From Phytoseiulus persimilis (taxonomy: Eukaryota; Arthropoda; Arachnida; Mesostigmata; Phytoseiidae), in assembly GCA_037576195.1 (NCBI GenBank), contig CM075101.1, positions 35,402,001 to 35,466,000 of the forward strand: a stretch of DNA of 64,000 nt. The letters are read 5' to 3'. The notes beneath the pieces were generated by a model. It was not told the DNA's origin. It made no database searches and saw only the letters and a list, made by a program, of their open reading frames with translations. Made by a program: the position numbers and the translations under genes. This document shows, in pieces, positions 1 through 11,814 of the stretch. Within the stretch, counting starts at the first letter, position 1, and each line of letters opens with the position of its first letter.

Positions 1-153
1 AGGAGAGCGTATTATCTGATGAGCATACTCAGGGGGACTGAGATCTGGGATCTGGCGCTGAGAATTGAACAGAAACGAACTGACAGACGTGCAAGTTGCT
101 CTCAGCATCAAGGGGGTGTTACGACAAAATATGGGTCTGATTTCACTTCCTAG

Positions 154-492
154 TCTTCTCTTCCGAGGAAAACTTCTCGATTTTGCCTTTTGTCCCTGAT
201 TGCTCCTCGCCAGCATGGGCCAAAGCCCTGATATTTCTTCTCTGGCACGTGGACAACGGAAATATCTTCCGAATGAACTAGGATGAAGAAGATCCAGGCA
301 CAGCAAGGATATTTGAATGCGAATTCAGAAAAATAAAAAACGTGTGCTCCGAACGCATTCGTTCTGGTTCATTCGCTTGCAGATTCCTTCAGCTACAAAT
401 CGAGAAAGACAGAATCGAAATCGATGTACCCGGCGCCGAGCAATCAGGGACAAAAGGCAAAATCGAGAAGGTATCCTCGAAGAAGAAGACAA
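154..492. repeat. Inverted repeat with about 53-bp arms
   Basis: The segment at 154-206 is the near-exact reverse complement of 438-492. Both carry the core GGACAAAAGGCAAAATCGAG on one strand or the other, with only a few mismatches. The arms are separated by about 230 bp. No coding sequence is recognisable inside. This looks like the remains of a foldback or MITE-like element rather than a gene. Confidence 0.6.
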
Positions 493-980
493 CGAAGTCT
501 CGACATTTTTTCCCCTTGAATAGCTCTGGTCTTTTTCTACTCAGCGGCCACTGCACCTTATCTCTGGCTGCTCTCAGAACGAAGTTATAGCGGGGAATCA
601 AACCCATATTCTCCCGTCACATCCCCCTTAAGCTCGGCACTGCCGATGTGTAGAGACAATGTTCCGCGGAAATGTGATCCAATGATATTCGAGCTTAACC
701 GTCGGCAATCATGAGACGATCGACTCTGCTCGGCATATTTGGTTTGCTCGCCGAACCGGTGACATCTTGCGTGATGACTCCCGTTGAACGAAGTTCGTAC
801 ACGGTTCCGGAATGAGGTTTCGCCCAGCAACCAGTCCTGGATACTTTACACATCACCTGCAGCCTCTTGATGGTTTCATTGCTTCATGAGTCCAAGTACT
901 TTATGAGAGAGCACTGTACGCGGTCTCCATCACATCACAGAAGTTTAATTTTTTCTCAAATCTGAAACCAACCCCCGTCT

Positions 981-1500
981 TCAGGAGTTTCTTTCTAGGT
1001 CTGCGATGTATAAGCTAAAGAGGATAGATGACATCCTTGACGATGCCCGACCGTCACGGGTACTTCCTCGGAGGTATGATCCCCCTCTTTTATGAAGATG
1101 AAGGTTTCTTCGTACAGGTGTCGGATGAGCTCGATGAGTGCCGAGCACATCCCCATTTCCTCCAGGGTTCGCCATAGCTGTGGCCGATCGATTCGATCGT
1201 ATGCTTTGGTGGCGTCGAGAAATCCGCATATGAGACTTTTCTTTTGGTATCTCGCAGTTTCGATCGCTGATGTCAGGATGAACATGTTATCCTCACCTCG
1301 TCGATACCTTCTGAACCCATTCTGCATCTCTGACAGCTGGTCGGTTTCCTCAGCCCATGTGTGCATATGTCTTCCCAATATTTGGGTGAATACTCTATGC
1401 AGGACGTCGGATACCGTTATTGGTCGGTATGTGGATAGACTCCCTCTTACTGAATTCGGTTTTTCCAGTAGTGAGATCCTTCCTTCCTCCATTCCGTCGG
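981..1500 (-). mobile_element. Non-LTR retrotransposon reverse-transcriptase fragment, frameshifted
   Basis: On the minus strand the frame ending at 1492 shows reverse-transcriptase finger and palm motifs: an STYRPITVSDVLHRVF block, a catalytic-Asp block GFLDATKAYDRIDRPQLW and the GHRQGCHLSS block. Just after this the reading continues in another frame (ILFSLYIADLE near 990), so at least one frameshift is present. The YADD catalytic box and everything beyond it are missing. The fragment abuts a second LINE fragment of a different type at 1516, which suggests nested or successive insertions. It is a dead fragment; the clade cannot be assigned from this much sequence. Confidence 0.8.
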
Positions 1501-1515
1501 CACTTCGTGGATGCT

Positions 1516-2240
1516 CTAAGAATTTAAATTGAATTCATTGGATATATCCATATCCAACATCTCCCAACTCTTCGAGGTTTCTAGCGGGTATCTTGTCCGG
1601 TCTTGTTTCTGATTTTCGAGATATGTTCCATTATCGTCTCCGAAGGCGACGAGGTGACTGTAGAGAGCTGGGGGAGGTTGAGGATTCCATTGTGGACAAC
1701 GTTCCAGAGAGAGAGGGCCGACGATCGAGCCCTTGGGCACGCCAGCGACCACATGTGTCACTCTGCTTCCGTACTTGTTGAACCGCGAGGAGAGGAAGGA
1801 TGAGACTATTCTCCAGGGGTAGGCGGATACGCTTGCCGACTCCAGCGCGTTGTTTATAGCGCTCCATGATACTGAATTGAACGCGTTTTCAACATCCAAG
1901 AGTACCAGAAGACGAGAGGCCATCGATGGAGTTTATCTGGATCGGAGGTCAGAGTCCCTTTGGAGGTCTGGCACCTCAAGAACCTTGCTTATAGCCATCT
2001 GCGTGGAGAAACCGGCGCGGAATCCGAATTGCATTCAGGAGAGAAACTCTTCTCTTCCAGTTCTTTTTTGGTCGGGAGGAGAAGATCTGCTCGGTGGCCT
2101 TTGAGATTGTTGGGAGACACCTGATTGAACGGAAGGCCGAAGGCCCCGTGCCCCCGCCAGGTTTCGGGACGGGGACAAGCCCCGCCGTCTTCCAAGCAGG
2201 TTGAGAACCACTGATACAAATCATGGGCGACTCGCACTAC
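1516..2240 (-). mobile_element. Second LINE reverse-transcriptase fragment (R1/LOA-like style), degenerate
   Basis: Read on the minus strand from 2240 downward, the sequence gives a WKTAGLVPVPKPGGG block, then SISKATEQIF-like text, then the Asp-containing block LLVLLDVENAFNSVSW, then VAGVPKGSIVGPL and finally a catalytic box reading FGDD. These are successive RT motifs in the correct order, spread over more than one frame, so indels have accumulated. The AFNSVSW form of the Asp block is common in R1/LOA-type LINEs, which is only a weak clade hint. No endonuclease domain or 3' tail was found. Confidence 0.75.
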
Positions 2241-3292
2241 AGAAGTTGAAATCGGAGATGCGAATCGGAAAGGGGGGGCCCGACAGCTAGCTTTTGTTGA
2301 GCGATCCCAAACCGCAGCATTTGTCCTCCTCCCGTAAGATTCTCTTCGAGTCGAATCACGCGCAGTGTTGATTTGTGCAGACTATTGGAGTAGCGTGGAG
2401 TCGTCTGGGCCTGTAGTGTCCGGGAGTTCTAGTGTCTGATAGAAAGATTGGCCAAGCGTGGAGAAAGGGGGCGGCCAATGGAGAGCGTTATGAAGCACAG
2501 TCGTCCCCGGAGCATCTTCGTGGTAGAGAGTCGGACGCAGGTCGACGTCCCATTCGGCCGTCGCCTCGTCGATACTACACGGCCACGTGCCGAAGATTTC
2601 CGTCACAGTGGAGATAAAGACGTCGGGGTGGTGGAAGGAGGCATCTGACTCCCTCCATCGGAACTCTCTCCGGGCCTGGCGCTTAGCGCATTTCGAGACG
2701 GGAAGCGGCCGTGGCAACTTTCCCTTGTTATTGGGTAGAAGGAGGGGTCAGCTCCACTCAGGTTTATCAGGCATGGTGGAGGGTGAGTCGGAAAAGAGGG
2801 TCTCAAGAACGAGAGTGGCTTCCTCGTCATCGAGGCACGAAGTACCTTCGCGAAGCATATTCGTGACAATCTTATGGGCCTTGCTGGAGGGGCGATCTCT
2901 CGTTCTGAGGTCCCTTAGAAGTTAGTCCCAACAGGCTCGCTTTTGCTACAGCGAATTTCCTCCGTCAAGGTTCTTCTCGCTTCTACGTAGTTTCGGAGTC
3001 TTGCGGAGGGGTCGGGTCAATCCGGGAGCAGGAGCGGGTGAAAAGCCTTCGGTTTACACTTTCCTCGAGCGTCCGAGACCCTCGTTCCACCAGTATTTGG
3101 GGGACGCGCCGGTCACTAGCGCCGGCATGTATGGGGACAGGCCTTGCGGCAGGCTCTTTCCAGGGGATCGCTAACTCTAGCAGGGCGGGCTTTTTCGAGG
3201 CGGGGGGCTCCGGCGGGTTCAAGGGCCCAGCATGACTCCAGGCTGGCGCAGGTGCTGAGGAGAGATGCATTTCGGCCGGGATGGTTTCCAAC

Positions 3293-3554
3293 GGTACTTG
3301 TGTCTCAGGCCCCCTTTTCGGAAACGGCACGAAAAACACGGTCGGTCAACACGGCACCACACGAATGGCGGGCGTTGAAGCGGCGGGCAACACGCTGTGG
3401 GCGGAGGCACAACATGGCATGGTTCCCTCGTACCGCTTCGTCTACCTTTCGCCCGCCTCTTCACCGCCTGTGACGCCCGTTGACGGGCTGAGAACTCGCC
3501 ATTTAGGCTGATCTTCGCGCCGCTTCCGGAGAGGGGGCCCAAGACACAAGTACC
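3293..3554. repeat. Inverted repeat with about 41-bp arms
   Basis: The left arm at 3293-3333 matches the reverse complement of 3514-3554 with roughly 80-85% identity. Both arms start at GGTACTTGTGTCT and run through a CCCC...CGGAA core. The roughly 180 bp between them have no recognised content. The right arm ends immediately before the Ty3/gypsy fragment at 3557. Confidence 0.55.
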
Positions 3555-3556
3555 GC

Positions 3557-4467
3557 ATGGAAGAGCCATTTATATTTTCGGTCGATGCTTCCCAGTATGG
3601 TGTTGTAGCGGTCCTCATGCAAGATGGGTGCAATGGTCTGCAAGCACTTTCGTATGCCATTGGAACTCTCACCCCCAACAGCGCAGGGATACGCACAGAT
3701 TGAAGAAGTGATGTTGGCACAGTCTTTGGATGCTCAAAATTTCACTACACGTGTTCGGACAGAAGATCGTTCGCGTCGAGAGCGATCACAGACCGCTCGA
3801 GATGATCATGAGGAAATCCCTCTTCCTTCGTTAAGATTCCTGCGGATGAGAATTACTCTGCAAAGATATGACATCGAGGTTCGGCATGTTCCTGGCAGAG
3901 GGCTGCTTGTGGCTGACTGCCTATCAAGGAGCCCAGCATCCGACATGCTGGAAGACCTCCCCGAGATTGCCTCGGTATTGAGGTTGCCCATCGTAGATCA
4001 CAGATTCCAAGAGTATGCAAGCGCAACGGAGGAGGGGCATCAGCTAGCCGGTCGACGAAAAATGCCTATCTCAGGCCATACGATAGTACTGGCCGTATCG
4101 GGACGAATTGCACATCGAAGAAGGCCTGGTGATGCGCTCCGAACCCACAATCATAACCCTTGTGCTTCGCTCAGACGTGCTGAGGCAGCTCTACCATGCC
4201 AAAACCGGTGTTGCCAAGATGAAGCTGCGAGCTCTGAGATGGAAAACCTCGATGCCTCGGGTCAATTATGCCAGCGTGACCGACCTGCGAACTCACGCGA
4301 TCCAATCCTCGAATCGGCAACTCCTCCGCGCTCTTGGTTCACGGTGCACTCGGACCTTCTCGAGTATGAGGGAGACGCTTAACGCTCATCGTGAACGATG
4401 CTCAGCACTCGCAAGAACGCTTCCTATTTGTCTTGCAGACACACACAAAGATCTAACTCGGCTTTGA
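3557..4467 (+). mobile_element. Ty3/gypsy LTR-retrotransposon pol fragment (RNase H to integrase zinc-binding region)
   Basis: From 3557 the plus strand reads FSVDASQYGVVAVLMQDG, the start of a retroelement RNase H fold, and continues to the RNase H end signature around LQRYDIEVRHVPGRGLLVAD near 3862-3920. After a frame change, LHIEEGLVMRSEP and LRSDVLRQLYHAKTGVAKMK (about 4105-4220) match the HHCC integrase zinc-binding region in style. The first His-containing step is present, but later parts are scrambled. Frameshifts, no LTRs, no gag and no complete reverse transcriptase: an inactive remnant. Confidence 0.8.
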
Positions 4468-4952
4468 TACCCCAAGAACTCCACATTCCGTAGTCTCGCC
4501 TGGAAGCCTCGTTTCATAATGCTCACTCAACTTGAGATCAGCATATTTTCTGAAAGTCTAGCCGTGAGTCGTTGGCTTTTTCAAGGAATTCGGCACCGGT
4601 CATCTCGAACGTTCGAGTTTGATCTCTATGTTGTTCATAGACAAACCGCTTCCACAGTAGGCAATGATGGAAACCTTTTCGGTGTCACTGAGGCAGCTTT
4701 CTCGACTCATGACGTCAAGAAGCACAAGGCGCGCTCGGATCCAAGACCGCTTGCCGCGAGAGTGTCTGCCCGCGAAACCCGAGAGCCCACGTCGCTCCGT
4801 TCTCTCGCGGACTCCGAAACATAGGGTGGCCTCATCCGAACTTCCAACACCGTAGCCCGAGGATCCACGACTTCTACGGCCTCAAGAAGTCCGACGAGCC
4901 ACAGATGAGACTGGTTCGTCTAGAGTAGTGGTTCAGGTGATGCCGGGGTGGA

Positions 4953-5170
4953 TTTGACCATACTTCTTGGCGTCCACGTAGGTGGATCGAGGGGTCGACC
5001 CCCTGTTTATAGAGGTCATTCCGGTACCGATTTGATCATACTTCCCGGCGTCCACGGAGATGGATCCAGGGGCGTTTACCCCCTATTAACAGAGGTGATT
5101 CCGGTATCGATTTCGAGGGGGTGATCCCCTCCACTCTTGGAAAAGTATGTTCAGATTGGTCCCGGAATAG
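4953..5170 (+). repeat. Two 78-80 bp direct repeats plus a partial unit related to the repeat at 27.9 kb
   Basis: Copy one (4953-5030) and copy two (5031-5110) both run from TTTGAYCATACTTC through GGCGTCCACG to CATTCCGGTA/GATTCCGGTA. They are followed by a segment at about 5111-5170 whose reverse complement contains CGGGACCAATCTGAACATAC. That same unit is tandemly repeated at 27906-28083. No coding potential. Confidence 0.65.
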
Positions 5171-5383
5171 CTTCAATGAATCGATGGTCGGCGATCGACC
5201 CTCTGAGAGACGGCAGTCCATAAACTTTAACGAAGTCGCCTAGGGTCGATGGGTCAGTGGAGTTTGAGAACCACTGGTCTGGATGGAGGTCCGGTCGAGT
5301 CCTAGCCCCATGATGAAACCAGACTCGACCCGGCCGCTATTAGCGCGTTCGCATTCGACAAATCCAAGAGCCCTCGCGTAGGA

Positions 5384-5571
5384 TTATACCCTCCCTGGTG
5401 CGAACAGCTTGTACCGATCTAAGAAGAGCTCGGAAACCACTTCAAGGACAACAGCGAGGTCGTCATTGCCGAAATGGACGTGACAGCCAACGGGCTCGAA
5501 CACACCAGAGTCGTTTCCTTCCCCACAGTGAAGCTGTAAAAGAGAGGCACCAATGCGCTGAATTCCTGAAG
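5384..5571 (+). pseudogene. Broken protein disulfide isomerase (thioredoxin-like domain) copy
   Basis: The plus strand reads YPPWCEQLVPI, a stop, then EELGNHFKDNSEVVIAEMDV, TANGLEHTRVVSFPTVKL, a stop, and KRGTNA. This is the active-site and central region of a PDI thioredoxin domain. The family motif is WCGHC followed by K and hydrophobics; here the second cysteine and its neighbours are deleted. At least two in-frame stops interrupt the copy (near 5417 and 5537). No introns interrupt the homologous stretch, so a processed copy or a single captured exon are both possible. It is not functional. Confidence 0.75.
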
Positions 5572-6779
5572 CAAACAATCGCTGGATCAACGCGAACGAG
5601 ACTCGGAAATGTGCTTCAAGTCAGTGCCCAAGTGGCTGTTATCTGTTGCGGCGTCAAGTGTTCAATCGTGTCGGCTCGTTGGCCGTGTGGCATAAACCAA
5701 CGCCTTGGGTGCCACGTTGAACTAGCAATCGCGGGTACGATCCCCGGCCGGGACAACAAAATGTCTTATGTGGTAAAAAGAGGATTTGATTTATATCAGA
5801 ATTGGATCTGAACCATCTTAAGACCCAAGCCCACCGCCCGCAACGGGATTTGCGAGGCGATAGGGAGTGTTACTAAAGCAATACCGAAAGGTGATCCCGG
5901 GACACTTCTGAGGGCTGGCTGAGAGGTTGAGCCGGGAAACAGAGAAGTGTTCAATCGTGACTCACTTGACCAAAGATGAACAGCTTCGACCTCCCGAATA
6001 CCAGACTCGTTTGCTAACACGCGGCTCTGATGGACAAGCATAGAACTTTCCCGCTGATCGATGCAGACTTCTGGAGGAAATAACTAAGTTCCGTCGGTCC
6101 CGGCTTTTCCCAAGGAGATATTCCACGATGCCTCAAGCCGGAACGTTCACGAATATTCATCACCAGGCTCCTTCGCCGGTCCACGAGGTTATGGGACACC
6201 CACGCTTATTTTCCCCCAATCATCACCTATATTTTTTTCTCTCTCACATGGGGTGGCGGTCAATGTACTAGAGCCTCCCTCAGAGATCGCAGCTGTTTTT
6301 TCAACCATCCATTGCTTCGATGAATAAAGAAGCACCTCGTGGAGGGAGGAAAGAGCTCCCCGACGCGGACAGCACTCTCGAATAACATTCCGTCTCAGCA
6401 GAGAGAATCGACTCCGAAGTTCGCTAATTTTTTGATTTTTAGAGGCCGTTTCCAAAGCACGGTGAGTCGGAACGACTGTGGCTGCGCGAACCTGAAAGCA
6501 ACAGTGAGAAGCATCGAGTCTCCGAGCGATTCCTGAATTCGCAACTGGATTCGACTCTGTAGTCGAATGCGCCTCCGTTATCGGTAGAAAAAAACAAGAT
6601 TCTATGTCCCAAGTTGCCGGCGTGAGCGATCACCTGCCTAAAGTCTGTTGGAACATCATCCCTGAGTTTCAGAAGGAATCCATACTTGAATCTTGAGGAG
6701 TATCCTCGAATACGACGACATATTGGTATTGGTATCCATTTATCCTCATTTGACACTTTCGTTACCGTGGCGAGTTTCC

Positions 6780-7094
6780 TCAGCGGACTGTTGTAGTTCC
6801 TTCCTCCCACTGCTGTAGGAGCCTCTTGGTGTTGCTTATCGTCTCCGAAGAAGAGTTTTCGTCGAGCCCCAGTCGATTTAGTGTTTCCTCTTCCTCGTGG
6901 TTTGTTCCGTTGCATTCCCAGATGATGTGGCTCAGGGTCTCCGGGAACACTCCACATCTGACGCTCGAAGTTTGTAGTCCCGGTTCGGAGTTTCGTCTGA
7001 AATCCCCGGTTCTGAGCCTACCTGTTCGGCTCGACCTCCGACGAACCTCGACTGTTGTCGCATAGAATCCTTCTACATCCCATTTCAGTCGCAT
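6780..7094 (-). mobile_element. LINE 3' end: C-terminal zinc-knuckle region of an RT protein
   Basis: The minus-strand frame reads GRLRTGDFRRNSEPGLQTSS, then VRCGVFPETLSHIIWECNGTNHEEE. The pattern L-R-T-G-D followed by C...ET..H..WEC is the usual C-terminal cysteine/histidine region downstream of the reverse transcriptase in many arthropod LINEs; one expected cysteine has become Phe (CGVF). No RT core is attached directly upstream, so this is a 5'-truncated insertion. The following minus-strand sequence down to about 6440 may be its degraded tail. Confidence 0.7.
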
Positions 7095-7255
7095 GTGTTC
7101 GGCATCGGCTTAGGCCACTCTTGCGTTCTTTGTATGTCAGCTTCCAGTTTCAGATCTCTCTATTCATGAATGAAGGTTTATACATGTCTGGCTCCCTTGA
7201 AACACGCCAGGAGCAGAGGTTGTTGACTCTATCGGAGCGTGCGATACACTTTGAC

Positions 7256-8475
7256 TTAAGCTATATACCCGATCTCCTGTTGTATGACGTACTGCTGAAG
7301 TTCATCGGTGCGTGTGATTTCCTTTAGCATGTTGATCTCAGCGTTTTCATACAGATTTACAATTCCAGGGAGGTCAATGGAGTCTGGAGAGACACCACAC
7401 CGCCTGGCAACGCGTTTAACAAATTTGTCACGGACAGAGTCAAGAAGGCGTAAGTCACGTGCCAGAAAGGGAACCGAAATCGTGCTACAATACAGAAGTT
7501 TGGGAATGACTAAGGCTTTGTACAAGTTTACATCGTAGTCTAGACGTGAGATAGAGAAGCACCTCAGGCTCAGATTGCAAACCGTGGCAGCGGAGTCGGC
7601 GATTTGTGATATAAGTTGTCCGGATCTAAGATCGGAAGACACAATAACCCCGAGGTCTCGGAGTCGCAGTCGACAAACGGAATGGGGTTGCCAAGAAGAA
7701 CATAGGAGTGGTCATCCTGCTTTGTCTTGAGAATTGCGCATTTCGGCACCCAGAGATCCATGCCGTTTCCGACGGAGCAGCGCACCACGCCATCGATACC
7801 GGCTTGGAGGAGGCTACACTGATCCACCTCACCATCGACCTCGACAAAAATCTTGATATCGTCCGCGTACAGACGGTAGTGGACCCCCGAAGGAAGATGG
7901 TCCCAAGTATCGAGAACATGAATACTCCAGAGGAGAGGTCCCAGGACTGAACCTTGGGGCAAACCACATGGGCAGTCAGCTGGGGGGGGGGGATGAGACT
8001 GAACCGAGGTGAACAATGAACTGCCTTGCACTGAGGTACGCCTCGATGAGATTCACAATAGAGAGACGGATGCCGAGTTTGCGCAGCTTGCTGCGAAGAC
8101 GTGCACGGTGGACCCTGTCAAATGCTTTCGAGGAGTCGAAGTAGATACAATGAGGCTGTCGTCCGGAAGGGAGGGGAACACCCCATTGCTGGATCACCTC
8201 CAGCAGCTGGGTTTCGGTCGGGTGGGCTCGGCGGAATCCATGCTGATTAGGGTCCAGAAGATTGTTAGACTCGAGGAAGTTGAGTACGCAGCGAGAAATG
8301 ATCTTCTCCATTGCGAGGCACGAGATTGTTCCTTGTGCAATGGGTCGATAATTGTCAATTTGTGTCCGATCCTTCTTCTTGAACCACGGTGTGACAACAG
8401 ATTGTCTAAAGAAGGGTGGGACAGTGGCGTCTGTCAGCGCACGGTTTAGGATGAAGGAGATGGGTACATACGGTC
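7256..8475 (-). mobile_element. Non-LTR retrotransposon RT (Jockey/CR1-like), nearly complete palm but frameshifted
   Basis: Read on the minus strand from about 8475, the open frame gives VVTPWFKKKDRTQIDNYRPI, then LLDPNQHGFRRAHPTETQLL, then CIYFDSSKAFDRVHRARLRS. After a frameshift at a poly-C/G run near 7981-7990 it reads CGLPQGSVLGPLLW and YRLYADDIKIFVEV, with the catalytic YADD intact. A second frameshift leads to the thumb region (CNLSLRCFSISRLDYDVNLY, KRVARRCGVS) ending at 7256. All RT blocks are present in order, but at least two frameshifts disable it. It is the best preserved LINE in the window. Confidence 0.85.
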
Positions 8476-8549
8476 AGCCGTCTCAACTCCGCGCATCCCT
8501 TCCTTGACCGCTCTGTTGGATATACCCTGTAGAGGTGTATCTCGTTCCT

Positions 8550-11500
8550 TGTATGTCAGCATGATGTCTCAACATTTGAACACGAGAGACAACAACTGTA
8601 CTCTCCGATATGCTTTCACTCCGGTTGAGCCCATCATGTGCAGTATGGCTTACGGCCATGTGTGATCGCGCATGGACTCCACTCTGCTAAATTATCTAAT
8701 CTTGCTCTGCGCTTCTCTCGCCCCGAACGAAGACCAGCCCAGTTCACCGTAAACGAATTAGTTTGCCACTGTACAGTTGAGGACACCAAGAGCGATTCGA
8801 ATCCCCAGAGTGCTCCCTCTCGCAGTTGATTTCGGGTTCTCTGAGATTTTTCTATCCAGTTAGCCTACAGGTCATCCAAACAGTCAAACATTGTTCTCCC
8901 TGTTGAATGACGGTTGTAGGGCTCTGACTCTCCTATTGGAACTTGTCGAGTAATCGTTAGCCGATCATCAGCGTCACTGGTCGGACGAATTCGCATTTAT
9001 TCTTAACTTTTCCAGCGTGAGTCGTTCCGACTCTGCGCGGAGGCCAAATCCACTGGAAGGATCCATTTTTTTTATCCAAAATATTTGCGCCCCATTATTT
9101 TCCACTTCCATTCTGCGAGTCACTCTACTCTTCTCGGCTTCTCAGCTCGACTCCTAAAAAGACCTAACTCTCGGAAATTCAATCGGGTACTGGAAGCCTC
9201 AGCGCGGATCACCTTCCTCAGATGTTCTCGGCGGGGAATCGTGTCAATTTCGCCTATGCGTACACAATCCTTGACGACGAGCCTCCACCTCCCTATACTC
9301 TTAGTCCAAGCTGCGTGACCGTCCCCTTTCCCTCCTGAGAATCAGAGCAGCGCTGGTTGTCATGCCGTGCTCATTCATGGAACTCGTTGTGCGTATAGAA
9401 GTCTCGCACAGCTAGCCTCTGCGAGACTCCATCATCATTAGGCCCCTCTTGGCAGGGAGTGCGTCGAAGCCGGACCCAATTGAAAGTCCGTCGCCACCTC
9501 TTCAGGTCGCTTCAGGCGGATATCGAGGAAGTTGTTTCATCCTCGATTTTCGGCGTGAATCGCACAATGCATCGCGATGGCTCTTTGCTTCCTAACGTGC
9601 TTCCCCGTTTCTCCAAGCCGCTTGTCGATTATAATGTGTTGATTGATTTGATTTGATTTTATCGGAGCTTGCATATGCACATATGTTTCCTTTCATTTCA
9701 CAGATCATTTTTCGTTTTTCTCCCATCGCCTTAGGATATTGAGTTTTCGGCTTTCTTCCAATTTCCGACGGAAAACGTCTCGGAACTCATCGCGCCGAGT
9801 ATAGATGTTTTAGGGAACTGTCCTACAACTCGACTTCGTTGGGACGCTCAACCGAGTCAGACAAGGGCGAAGACTCTGTGAGTTGGGCGCATATGGCAAA
9901 TTTCTCGCAGGTTTTAAAGAGAGGAAATTCGTCCCTTGTCTCGACTAGCACATCGTAATTAGGGAGACAGCAGAGAGTCTCTTCCCACTACATGCAGCTT
10001 TCAACGTCAGGCTCAGCTTTGTCCAGACAGAACAGATCGCTAATTTGCCACGCGTTTTTAGACGCCATCCTCGAGCTGCCTCGCTGAAGCAAAGGAACAA
10101 GGAACAACGCCGAGCACCGACCCCAACTCAAAATACTTCTCTCTGAAAGTTCTGCTCAGAGCTCGCGGCTGCGATGAGGGGAAGAGCCTTCACGTCTACT
10201 CAACCGAATAGAGATAGGGGAGAAGGATCCGAACAACGCGAATCGAATCGTCTCCTTCCTCGGACTACCGCTCCCCACGCAGCGGAACTGCTTGAGAACT
10301 CTTTCTCTGTTTGCCGTTCAGAAACACTTCGGTGAGGAAATACTTCGAGCAGGCGACTCCGAAAGTACAACCCTCTTTCCGGTCGTTTGCACACGGCAGA
10401 GCAAGGTTTATTCACCTGTGGAATGACGCCATCTATCGAACAATATACTCGGAACCAGATAAGACTGCCGCGGGGACCCATCACAAGAGATCGCTACGGT
10501 TGATAGAGTCGAGTGCAACGTTCCGTGCGAGCACGATTCAGGGGAAATCATCGTTGAGTGTACGATATGGGTTTCAAACTGGAGAATGGCAACGCTTGTT
10601 AGTGCAGGCGCTCGCCTCGCAGCGCAGATCAAGAACATGGTTTCACTAGCGGAGAAAACTCCGCAGAAGCAGTTCGGCAAGAATCGGATATTCCGCGCGC
10701 CTCTGCACTCTCTCCTCATGGTAATGCTGTGCTCACATTTTTTTCGGCACGACAGGGCAAGAAAGGTTCTCCGCTCGAAGATAGGAGTCACCTTGTGAGG
10801 ATCCGTACAAGCGGCAGCGTTCCGTGCGGACGACTGCTTCGGTCAGTGGGGAAAGGGGCGGCATTCCATGCAGGAGTCCCTGACACCGATTACGGGCTAA
10901 GTTAACGTCCTCATGGCTCAGTTGCAGCGAACGAGCGGATTTTTTCCTAAATTGGAATTCCTCGCGTATCCATTGCGCATACATCGAAAACTCGGCATCC
11001 CACTCATCGAGCGGAATTCAGCCGAACGCTTCTGTTTTTTCCTGTTTCCCTAGGTTCGGCGGAGGAGAGAACAACGACTCGCCCGCCTTCAGGATATCGA
11101 AACTCCACTCTCAGGTAGTGTTCGGCGACGCGATTCTAGTTCGTGAACCTCAGCTCGCCTAATCAACTTTTCCGAATGAGCACGTATCTCCGGGAGGGTA
11201 TTCGATTATGCCACTCCGGCTCGCGCTAGGACGAGGGACACCGCGAGCGTTGTAAAATGGGACAGAGGGATAGGTGGAGAACACTCGGAGGACGCGTTGG
11301 GTTTTTGGAGTACTCCTCATCCACGATTCCCTCACCCTTACCCCAGTGAGTCGGAGCTAAGCGAAGCGACCGACGGAGGCGACCACAGCGCCCCGGTCGG
11401 GTCCAAGCGAAGTGCGGGAAGCGCGAGGGAGACTGAAACGACTTGTTGGATCGCATGCGTGGGCTTCGAGTCCGACACAACACCTCCCCAACTGCTAGGT

Positions 11501-11800
11501 TGTACTTCCGCTCTGATCCAACCCTTTGAGAGGCACTCTCCGACGGACCCGACGCTCAACTGACTGACGGCAGCATCATTCGGTTCCAAGTGTTGTCCTG
11601 CAAACGTCAAGAAAAGCTTTCGAGTGCGTTGTCTCCAGGCGTTGCTTCGGATCGTCCAGAGTGGCCTTATAGTCAAAGATGGTGGTCGTCGCTCATCCCA
11701 GAGACAACAATTATGTCGTCTCACGGCAATAAGGACGTCAGTTATGTGACAGCAACGTTTCTCGTCCCCTTCCTCAACCCCAAGTCCACATTTTGAAGCC
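8550..11800. other. No recognisable gene
   Basis: Only short unrelated open frames occur on both strands. A TTGATTTGATTTGATTT run lies near 9640-9660. I see no conserved protein motif, RNA gene or repeat that I can name. Confidence 0.5.
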
Positions 11801-11814
11801 CGTAATCCTATCCG

